Shown: piece after piece, positions 20,554 through 30,500 of the stretch | Numbering within the stretch: position 1 is the first letter of the stretch | Layout: every line of letters begins with the position of its first letter | Origin: Stigonema ocellatum SAG 48.90 = DSM 106950 | GTDB lineage: Bacteria > Cyanobacteriota > Cyanobacteriia > Cyanobacteriales > Nostocaceae | Direction of reading: 5' to 3' | Assembly: GCA_016903675.1 (NCBI GenBank) | Contig: JADQBA010000007.1 | Span: 62,001-126,000, forward strand | DNA length: 64,000 nt | Program-made: the position numbers and the translations under genes | Notes under the pieces: model-generated | The model's input: only the letters and a program-made list of their open reading frames with translations | The model's database searches: none | Told to the model about the DNA's origin: nothing

Positions 20554-23500
20554 GTTTCAATCCCGCGAACGGGTTTCATTAATGTGAAAGGTGAAAAACT
20601 TTATCTTAAAAAAAGGAGAAGTTGTTGTTTCAATCCCGCGAACGGGTTTCATTAATGTGAAAGTTATGATTGTAGAATTTATGCTAATGAGGGTATTGGT
20701 TTCAATCCCGCGAACGGGTTTCATTAATGTGAAAGGCAACCATCGTCATTTTCAGGATCTTGATCTGGTTCAGTTTCAATCCCGCGAACGGGTTTCATTA
20801 ATGTGAAAGAAGAAAGGAAAAATTGTTATTGATGAAGCTGCGTTTGTTTCAATCCCGCGAACGGGTTTCATTAATGTGAAAGAGTCGGATTTTGTGGCAA
20901 GAGCATCACAATTTGCTCAGTTTCAATCCCGCGAACGGGTTTCATTAATGTGAAAGAGCAAGTTCTGTTTCCAAGCGAGATAGAATCCCTCTGTTTCAAT
21001 CCCGCGAACGGGTTTCATTAATGTGAAAGGAAGGAGGCGATCGCCTATGTCGATGGATGGATCTATCGTTTCAATCCCGCGAACGGGTTTCATTAATGTG
21101 AAAGATTAATTTCGCTAAATCCCCCGCAGGCGCAAAGATGGTTTCAATCCCGCGAACGGGTTTCATTAATGTGAAAGTTGACTGTTATATCAGCAAGGAT
21201 GGAAACCTGTCAAAGTTTCAATCCCGCGAACGGGTTTCATTAATGTGAAAGAATATGACCTCTGGCATCATAGTCTGGTATCGCGGAAGTTTCAATCCCG
21301 CGAACGGGTTTCATTAATGTGAAAGAGCATTGTTGTTAGGTGATAGTAGAACGATGTAACGTTTCAATCCCGCGAACGGGTTTCATTAATGTGAAAGTCT
21401 GGGTAGTAGGTTGACCTAGAGTGTGATGGTTCGGTTTCAATCCCGCGAACGGGTTTCATTAATGTGAAAGCAACAAAATAACGTCGTTTGAGAATTTTCC
21501 TGCAAGTTTCAATCCCGCGAACGGGTTTCATTAATGTGAAAGGCTCCAGTGTCTTCAATATAGTAGTTCAGGAATAAACGTTTCAATCCCGCGAACGGGT
21601 TTCATTAATGTGAAAGGCGACGGAAAAATTTCCATATCGGCGATGAATCAGGAAGAGTTTCAATCCCGCGAACGGGTTTCATTAATGTGAAAGGCTAGCG
21701 CTAGTGTCTTTTGTTCTCAACATGTTGTGTTTCAATCCCGCGAACGGGTTTCATTAATGTGAAAGTTGGTTTAATTTCTTGCGATCGCCATTCTTGTGAT
21801 GTTTCAATCCCGCGAACGGGTTTCATTAATGTGAAAGGCTTTTGGAACCGAAGCGGAAGAGAATTAAGGAACTGTTTCAATCCCGCGAACGGGTTTCATT
21901 AATGTGAAAGGGGCAAATGAATCAAGCCGCAGCGCAAACACAAACGTTTCAATCCCGCGAACGGGTTTCATTAATGTGAAAGCCGGCCCGGTAATTTCGC
22001 GTAGGAGTATGGGAATTTGTTTCAATCCCGCGAACGGGTTTCATTAATGTGAAAGGCAAAACCCTGAAAGATGCGATTAGAGAGCAAGAAATGTTTCAAT
22101 CCCGCGAACGGGTTTCATTAATGTGAAAGGGTTGTACGTCCCAGGGAGTGCCGTAGGGGTTTGTCGGTTTCAATCCCGCGAACGGGTTTCATTAATGTGA
22201 AAGTGGCATGAACCAAGTAGATATATCCTTGATTGGCGCGAGTTTCAATCCCGCGAACGGGTTTCATTAATGTGAAAGCTCTAGAAGTATCTTACGACAG
22301 GGTTGAATCATGGATGTTTCAATCCCGCGAACGGGTTTCATTAATGTGAAAGATGACTAATCAACCATGTACAATCTGCGGCTGCATGTTTCAATCCCGC
22401 GAACGGGTTTCATTAATGTGAAAGTCTGCTATGTTTGGCAGTTGACCCGCTAGGTTAATTTGTTTCAATCCCGCGAACGGGTTTCATTAATGTGAAAGGC
22501 GTAGAAGTTCTGAGCGGCGCTGGTGAAATAAGCGAGGTTTCAATCCCGCGAACGGGTTTCATTAATGTGAAAGCGAGACTGGTGTGGTTAGCCCTGACGA
22601 CACCGTCCTGTTTCAATCCCGCGAACGGGTTTCATTAATGTGAAAGGCAAGACAGCAAAACAATCAACCTTCAAAAAGTTGAGTTTCAATCCCGCGAACG
22701 GGTTTCATTAATGTGAAAGTGGAGTGAATGGGGTGACACCAGAAGATAGTCAGAAATGTTTCAATCCCGCGAACGGGTTTCATTAATGTGAAAGAGAGAG
22801 AAAGCGATATTGATTGTGGGACCGGACAAAAAGTTTCAATCCCGCGAACGGGTTTCATTAATGTGAAAGTCTTCTTCATAGTCTGGATCATCTTCATCGA
22901 AGCCCCAGTTTCAATCCCGCGAACGGGTTTCATTAATGTGAAAGTTTGTGGGTCAGCTAGTCCCAGAGCTTCTACTGCTTGTTTCAATCCCGCGAACGGG
23001 TTTCATTAATGTGAAAGCCAGGTGGGGAATGCCACAGAATGGTTACTACAACAGTTTCAATCCCGCGAACGGGTTTCATTAATGTGAAAGACATGAGGGG
23101 AATTCATCGCATAAAGTGTTGATGTTTCAATCCCGCGAACGGGTTTCATTAATGTGAAAGAGTAGCGCTAGTGTCTTTTGTTCTTAACATGTAAGTTTCA
23201 ATCCCGCGAACGGGTTTCATTAATGTGAAAGAGCCCCGTGGTTCTTTCTATCAATATGCGCCATGAGGGGTTTCAATCCCGCGAACGGGTTTCATTAATG
23301 TGAAAGGGAATAACTAGCTTAGCGACAATAGATTTTGAAAATGTTTCAATCCCGCGAACGGGTTTCATTAATGTGAAAGTGGTAATCGTAAGGTGCTAAA
23401 AAAACGGTGATTGGGGGTTTCAATCCCGCGAACGGGTTTCATTAATGTGAAAGTTGTTCTCTGGATGAAAGGGGGGATTTTCGTGTTAGTTTCAATCCCG

Positions 23501-25293
23501 CGAACGGGTTTCATTAATGTGAAAGAATAGAGCCTATCGTCTGCCGAAATCCAGGCTTTATGTTTCAATCCCGCGAACGGGTTTCATTAATGTGAAAGAC
23601 AGAATAACAAGGAATGACGAAAATGTATTGGGAAGTTTCAATCCCGCGAACGGGTTTCATTAATGTGAAAGTTCCTATTTGATAGGATGCGCTAACCAAA
23701 AATTTAAAGGTTTCAATCCCGCGAACGGGTTTCATTAATGTGAAAGACGAATTAAGGATGATGCTGTTTCAACATCTCTTACTCGTTTCAATCCCGCGAA
23801 CGGGTTTCATTAATGTGAAAGGTAGAGGAATTGCTTCCGATGGTTAAAGAGGCATATCTGTTTCAATCCCGCGAACGGGTTTCATTAATGTGAAAGAGCT
23901 TTTATTGCCATCAAGAACCCTATTTTTTTTAGTTTCAATCCCGCGAACGGGTTTCATTAATGTGAAAGAAATCACTTTGGCTGAAGCATCAAGCATTTAT
24001 AAAAAGTTTCAATCCCGCGAACGGGTTTCATTAATGTGAAAGACTTAGCATTAATAGAAAAGCACGTTGGTTATGGGAATGTTTCAATCCCGCGAACGGG
24101 TTTCATTAATGTGAAAGGCGCGATCGCTATCTCCGATTGGTTTTTTCCTTGCATGTTTCAATCCCGCGAACGGGTTTCATTAATGTGAAAGGGCAAACAG
24201 CGCCGCAGCCAGTGCCAAGGATATTAAGTTTCAATCCCGCGAACGGGTTTCATTAATGTGAAAGCCCCCTAACATGCCGTATCCATCGTTGAGATTTTTT
24301 GTTTCAATCCCGCGAACGGGTTTCATTAATGTGAAAGCAGCAGCAACCACAAGCAATATTCCTATTCCTGATGCGTTTCAATCCCGCGAACGGGTTTCAT
24401 TAATGTGAAAGCTAATCAGCTATGCACAATCTGCAACCGCGAAACGGTTTCAATCCCGCGAACGGGTTTCATTAATGTGAAAGATAAAATGCCTTGCCCT
24501 CTGGGTCTTCAATGCGTTCGTTTCAATCCCGCGAACGGGTTTCATTAATGTGAAAGATGGGCTTCCCTTCGGCATTTAAATGATAAGGATAGAGGTTTCA
24601 ATCCCGCGAACGGGTTTCATTAATGTGAAAGCTGGTGCGGAACAGGGTTTACAAAAGGATAAAACAGCCTGTTTCAATCCCGCGAACGGGGTTCATTAAT
24701 GTGAAAGACCTAAATTGGTTATTGCTTGGTCTGCGGTTGCTGGTTTCAATCCCGCGAACGGGTTTCATTAATGTGAAAGATGCAGCAATGCAATCCCTCG
24801 TAGGGACTGTGGCGATCGGTTTCAATCCCGCGAACGGGTTTCATTAATGTGAAAGGGCTTAATGCAAAAAACATAACATCTCAAGAACAGTTTCAATCCC
24901 GCGAACGGGTTTCATTAATGTGAAAGTCTGACTTTCAAAAATCCAATAGCTATGGATCGACTGTTTCAATCCCGCGAACGGGTTTCATTAATGTGAAAGA
25001 GGATGCTAACCTATTTGTCAAACAATTCAACGATGCTGTTTCAATCCCGCGAACGGGTTTCATTAATGTGAAAGGAAACTCCCTTTGAAGAAACATTAGA
25101 ACAAGCCATGTTTCAATCCCGCGAACGGGTTTCATTAATGTGAAAGCACACAATAATCAAGCGAACCACCGTCAGGGGAGATAAGTTTCAATCCCGCGAA
25201 CGGGTTTCATTAATGTGAAAGTAGCAAGAAAATACTTGCCTAACATTCCATTATTCGTTTCAATCCCGCGAACGGGTTTCATTAATGTGAAAG
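20554..25293 (-). CRISPR. CRISPR array 2, type I-D variant repeat: 65 repeats, 64 spacers
   Basis: Repeats are 37 nt every 70-77 nt. They match array 1 except near the plus-strand 3' end, where TTAATG replaces TTTATT between TTTCA and TGAAA, so the two changes fall in a hairpin loop. One internal repeat (24671-24707) has a T-to-G change after CGGG. The leader is on the right at 25294, and the newest spacer is 25222-25256. Transcription is on the minus strand toward the WYL gene. The distal repeat is not degenerate. No array 1-type repeat is mixed in. Confidence 0.99.
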
Positions 25294-25659
25294 TCCGCCA
25301 GCCAGAAGCCAAATATAGAGCCATTCCCACCAGCGTTTTTGGCAGGTCTACTTTAAAAGTCCGTTTCCGGCATTCATTAACAGGCTCTACGTTCATACTT
25401 AAACCGCTAAAACTATTGAATTGTCAAGGTTCTGTCGATTTGGCGGGAGGTGGGGGGTTTTTGCCAGTGCTTTCCCTTGCCAAAAATTATAGCAGCACTA
25501 TAGCACTCCGTCAACCGAGAAATGATGGGTAGAAAGCCACGCGGAGTACGCATGTGGCGGTCGGTACGGTGACGCGGAGATATCTATTTTACAGACATCC
25601 CCGTGACGACCTGTCAATCCCAACCGGTCAATTCAAACTTGACAGAGTATATAGTAGGA
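25294..25659 (-). promoter_or_regulatory. Leader of CRISPR array 2 (duplicate of leader 1)
   Basis: It starts TCCGCCAGCCAGAAGCCAA exactly like leader 1 and stays highly similar over about 365 bp. Differences include a paired change in the upstream dyad (GCCAC 25536-25540 with GTGGC 25554-25558, against GCGAC/GTCGC in leader 1). The similarity continues without a break into a cas2 3' relic. Confidence 0.92.
25486..25514 (-). promoter_or_regulatory. Predicted promoter of array 2
   Basis: On the minus strand TTGACG (25514-25509), a 17-bp spacer, then a perfect TATAAT (25491-25486). It is at the same place as the array 1 promoter, with a better -10 and a slightly weaker -35, about 190 nt before the first repeat. 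Confidence 0.7.
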
Positions 25660-25722
25660 TTATAGTATTATCGTCTCTTGCTGTCGAGGTTGCTCGGAAC
25701 CGTAGGTAATAGTCTTACGTAC
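25660..25722 (-). pseudogene. cas2 3'-end relic beside leader 2
   Basis: Reading the minus strand into the TAA at 25662-25660 gives VRKTITYGSEQPRQQETIIL, the last 20 residues of Cas2 with two substitutions. Similarity to the cas2-leader junction (9292-9354) stops abruptly at 25722. No other cas2 or cas1 sequence is present upstream. The relic has no start and is far too short to work; it marks the end of the duplicated segment. Confidence 0.92.
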
Positions 25723-25945
25723 AATAAAGGGTAGAATTTGGGAACCAAAGATAAAAATCAACCCAACCTTCTCGCGGCTTAGTTGGGTTTCGCTTACGCT
25801 CTACCCAACCTACAATTATCCTTCACACCAAGCTTATTGCTTCATACTGTCGTTCCCAGTCTCTGGCTGGGAACGCATTCTAGGAGGGCTGCTGCCTCCA
25901 TATATAATTTGAGGTAGAGCCTCAGTGTTGGCAATGAGAAATAGC
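25723..25945. repeat. Dispersed palindromic repeats after leader 2
   Basis: No gene seen. The stretch contains two cyanobacterial repeat types that recur in the window: an AACCCAACC/TTGGGTT palindrome (about 25756-25813) and a GTTCCCAG...CTGGGAAC palindrome (about 25852-25874) followed by GGCTGCTGCCTCC and GGTAGAGCCTC pieces of the GGCAGAGCC repeat. Confidence 0.7.
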
Positions 25946-26752
25946 TTATTGTTGTCGGAGATATTTTCTAATAGTTTCAGTATCCAATTCCAGTAACTCA
26001 GCTATTTCCTGAATACTCATTCCACGTTGCACAAGCTTTGGCATTATTTCTAACTTACTCTCTAATTTTCCTTTTTCCTTTCCTTCTTCCTCACCTTCGG
26101 CTTTAGCTTCTTGATAAACTCGGGTTTGTTTTAACAAATTTAAATTGAGCATGGCTTCTATTTCCTCTCGACTTAACTTTGGAAACTTGTAGACTACGAT
26201 TGTCTCTATAAATTCTAGAACTTTTTGCTGAATGAGTGTATCTGTCAGTTCAACTCTTGCTTTGTTAATAAGCTGTTTGGCAAACTCTGTTGCTTGCTTC
26301 TGACTCTTTACAACTAATCGCAGAATTCCTACACCCAGAGAATCATTTGCTACTTCATCAAGTTCGTCTAAGTAAAAGCATCTTAGATGAGGATCTAATA
26401 AAGCACGATAACGCAAATGTAAGGAAGTTTCACTGCTACGTCTGTCTTAGATAACAATTACATACCAGTCCGAGTTCGACGGTCGATATTGACGAAAGTA
26501 AACGAAAATCTCTCCAAAAAGCCGTTCGTAAAATTCCTCATCTTTGTAAGTTTGAAATTCTACGAAGTACAATGGTTCGTTTTAAAATCCTTCAACAGTA
26601 GAAAATAAACCATCCAGACGGAAAGATTGTTGTTTAATTTCTAGGGCAGTAAATTCATATGCGCTCAGGTTTGTGTCAGGTTTGCCAATAAGTTCAAAAA
26701 AGATTTGTGGCAGTTCCTGAATGAGTTCGTAGAAAAGGGTATCTGTTTTCAC
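25946..26752 (-). pseudogene. DUF2887 / Rpn-like nuclease, two in-frame stops
   Basis: A GTG at 26752 opens VKTDTLFYELIQELPQIFF, continuing through ALEIKQQSFRLDG to an internal TAA after STVEGF, then NEPLYFVEFQTYKDEEFYE and a second TAA after DWYVIVI. The last 156 codons (25946-26416) remain open, with the C-terminal GMSIQEIAELLELD helix-turn-helix-like tail. Both stops look like single substitutions (Lys and Tyr codons), so the gene decayed recently. It is a paralog of the gene at the left edge. Confidence 0.85.
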
Positions 26753-27295
26753 TAATTTAACCCATGTTTATCTGTATGAAAGTTATTGGGGATGCATTAT
26801 GGATATATTATTAATTCAGGGCTATTTCATTCTAGACATAACCCGCCCAGAACTGAAGTTCCGGGCTAAGAGCTACTGTCCGTTTTAACGGACTAAATTC
26901 ATAATTAATAGTCGGCTTTAGCCGAGTTTTGCTAATAGCCCTATAATTTATTCTAAGGTGGATTAAATGAGAATGAAATATCCCTGTTATTAATTTTATT
27001 ATCCCTGATTAATTAATAATTATACATTCCCAACACAAACTATATCAACTAGTGCCCACTCCGCCCGGAAATTTATTTCTGGGCTAATAGCTTAAGTCCA
27101 TTAAAATGGACTTAACCATTTTGGACAAATAGTCCTCTTGAGAGGACTTTAGCTATTAGCCTGGGGTTTTCAACCCCAGGCGAATTTAGATTGAACAGAT
27201 TGATCTTCTCTGACGTTTGCACCAACAGAAGTCCCAGAACTCATATCTTGCACCATCACCTTATTGCAAAAAAAAGCAGCCTAAAACCCTGATTA
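26753..27295. repeat. Multi-hairpin dispersed repeats
   Basis: No gene seen. Two blocks (about 26819-26948 and 27050-27182) each consist of consecutive short perfect hairpins, for example CTGAAGTTCCGGG, TCCGTTTTAACGGA and AGTCCTCTTGAGAGGACT, separated by AGCTACTG or GCTTAAG linkers. Related blocks occur at 55540-55615 and 55985-56115. From about 27237 a unit starting CTCATATCTTGCACCATCA is shared with 51077 onward. Function unknown. Confidence 0.7.
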
Positions 27296-27423
27296 TAGCG
27301 GTTCTCACGAGAGTACATACATAACGCCCTCAAGATAGCCCTAACGGGCACCCCTCTCCCAAGTTTGGGAGAGGGGTAGGGGTGAGGGCTGTTGACTGTA
27401 TGGGATTCAACTGAGAACCGCTA
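27296..27423. mobile_element. 128-bp MITE with 12-bp TIRs and TA target duplication
   Basis: The ends are TAGCGGTTCTCA (27296-27307) and TGAGAACCGCTA (27412-27423), a perfect 12-bp inverted repeat, flanked by TA on both sides. The host sequence recurs without the insert at 51077-51150 (GATTATTGCG), which proves the insertion and the TA duplication. TA duplication is typical of IS630/Tc1-mariner transposases acting in trans. The interior is a palindrome of CCCCTCTCCCAA type shared with the element at 44314. Confidence 0.88.
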
Positions 27424-27590
27424 TATTGCGTAGGGTGGGCACTGCCCACCAACCCTCCCTATCGAAGGTGCACTCTGGTGAGCCTCTAATGATCGCGCGG
27501 GGCGCAATCCCAACATATAAAAGAAACACATTGTCCTGTCAGCAATGTTCATATCATTACCCCCCCATACCTTTCATTACCAATTACGAA

Positions 27591-30500
27591 TTACGAATTA
27601 CGAATTATCCTATCCCATGCTTCCAAGACTAATCTTTGTGTGCGATATTCCCCAAACCTTTTAATTTCATTGTTCTTCAGAACGCGAAATGTTTCACTAG
27701 GAAAATCTTCACCATAGACATCAGCCGGATCTAAAATATATCGAAGTTCATCACGGGTGAGTCCGTAGAGTTTGGCATAATATGCATCTAATTCTGCTCT
27801 TAATAATGCGCGTCTGTTACTGTTCCAAGTAAACGGTTCGCCCTCATATCCCATATCTTTCGCAAAGGGTTGCATATCCCAGGCGGTGTAGACGAGTTCG
27901 AGTACACGGGTGCTGATAAATTCGATGTCTTCTTGGGTGTATGCTTCTGGGGGAAGGACGGGGAGTTGTCGCATGGTGAAATACTTTAAAGCATTTCCGC
28001 CTACTTTTTGACGTGCAACATAATCCAAAGACAAACTATTTAGACAGGCAAGTAAGCAGAGAATTAGTGACATATTTGATACTGATGGAAACATTAAAAG
28101 AAATTTGTCACCACATCCAGACCTCGGAAAGATAGAAGCAATTACTGTACGTTCACTAATAGAATTAGTTACATCACGCCATCCCATCAGCCAGGGATGA
28201 CTCCATCGAGTACTCAACCGATTTTCTACTTCAGTACGATTTACCCAGTAGCGCGGTTGTAGAGTTGAATTAGGATTCTGCTTGATTTCTTCTGAAAGTT
28301 GAGGCAAGATACCAGCATTGAGGTTTGCTTGTCTTGCACCTTCATAGGTTGAGTAGCGGTGATCAAACTGATAAAACATCTTAGCTTCGTAAAGAGGAAC
28401 TAAACCATCACCCGCCTCACTCTTGAATGACCCGCTATCATTTGCCATGTCAAACATTCGCATAAATGAAATACCCCAGGGATTTCTACCTGTTTGCTCA
28501 TTTTCCAAAACAGGAACACGCTGATAGATTTTCTTAGTAAGTTCAGCATCAGCGCAGGTGCGGAAAATTGGACAAGTGAGAGTATTAGGATTAATTAGGG
28601 CAATTTCTTCTGGAGTCAAATTAAAGTGACGTTGCGGATTATTAATGTCAGAAAAATAGCGGCAGAAGAAGGTAAACTCAGCTTGTTTAACTTTGACTCT
28701 CTCACCTGTAACAGCTAAAGTACAGAATTTAAAAGCATGATGAACAGCAGGGAAGATAAAAGCCTCATTTTCAAAGCCTGTTAAACTTGCCAAAGACTGA
28801 GATTTAATCAAATCTCCAAAATACTGCTTAGTTGTATCATCAGTAGCAATACCCGTAGGAACAATCACCCCAACTCTCCCATTCGTTGAAATTAACTTTC
28901 TCGTAGTCTCAGCAAACACAGCATAAGTATTGATATCCCCCACAGCAGTCAGAGGAAATCTCCCCGACTCGCGGATAAACTTACTCTGCGCCTCAGCATC
29001 ATGTTTCGCATCGTCAAACGCTTGTGCTAACTCAAGATTTTTCTTTGGTAATTCCTTAATCAACTTCTCCCGCGCCGCCTTATTTGCAGCATTGGCAATA
29101 TCAGCACTCCGAGAAGCGAAAAACTCCTTTTCTTGTAACTTAATCCGTTCCCAAGGTGGATTACCCAACACGCAATCAAAGCCACCTGTTTCAAACACTT
29201 CGGGGAACTCTAAGCACCAGTGGAAAAAGTGTTTTTCTTCAGCTAATTTATTCGCTGCTTCAATTATGGGGAGTGGGGAGTAGGGAGTGGGGAGTGGGGA
29301 AAGAAATTTGTGTAGTAAGCGATTTAGTGCTTCGGTTGTGGGTAATAATTGCAAATTCTGTTCGGTCAAAGGCATAAAAAATGCTGCTGTCCACAAGTTG
29401 CAAGCAGAATAGTCTCGCCACCAACCCTGATTTTTATCTTGATCTCGAATATCTTTATATTGGTTTGCTTTTTCCTTGACTTCCTGCGGTGTGCTTTCGG
29501 GGGTGAGTCCTAACTCTCGCCAACTTTCTGCATACTGTGTGCGATCGCCTCCCAAATCCCCAAACACCGATAATTGTCCCTGGTTCTCCCGTTCCTTCTT
29601 ATTCCGCTTCTTAAACTGTGTGGATAACTGCTTATCATCCCCCGTCACCGCCTTAAACGCTTCATCAGGAATTCCCTCATTCAGACAATCTAAATCCAAC
29701 ACACCCACAAGGGAATTCCCACACTTAATTCTGTGGTCTAAAAAATTGAGTGGGAAACCACGAGAAAAACCTTCAATCCATAACGCCACTTTGCACAAAT
29801 CTACCGCCAACGGGTTTAAATCCACCCCATAAATGCAATTTTGAACGACATCTCGAATCGCTTGGCGTAACGGTTCCTGTCCCGGTTCTGCTTCCCCGGT
29901 GCGGATTTTGGCTAATTCCTTACCGATACGTCTTGCAGCAGCCAACAGAAAATGTCCCGAACCACAGGCTGGATCAACGATTTTTAAGCTTAAGAGTGCT
30001 TGTTCGTAGTTGCGCTTCAGCGCATCTTGAACCGACGGTCCATCCTGAACCGGCGCTAAAGCGCTACTACGAACCTTTTCTTCAATGACAGGTTCCAAAG
30101 CCGTTTTTATCAGTTGTTGTACAAGTTGAGGTGGGGTATAGTAAGAACCTGTGGTTTTGCGATCGCTTCCAGACACCAAGGCAAATTCATATTTCCCCTG
30201 ACGCTGGATGACCTGGGGATGAAAGTCTAATAAACTCTCATAGATACTTCCTAGTTCTTCCACATCCAACGCTGCATAATTGACACGTCGTAGTTGTCCC
30301 TTATCTTGGTACAGGGAGAGGTGGCGAATTGCTACCATTAAATCATGATTGTCTATCGCACAACCAGCTAAATCTGGGAGAGTATTGGAACCAAATAAAT
30401 CACCATTCAGGGGTGATAAACTGAGTAATTCCCCCCGCCAGTTTTCGTCAAACAACAGGAATGTCACCCACAAACCTTGCCATAAATCTTGAAACCCTTC

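Noticed and set aside
4645..22241. Shared ACCAAGTAGATATA between spacers near 4662 and 22213
   Set aside because: 14 nt match with no consistent codon pattern; among 176 spacers this may be coincidence.
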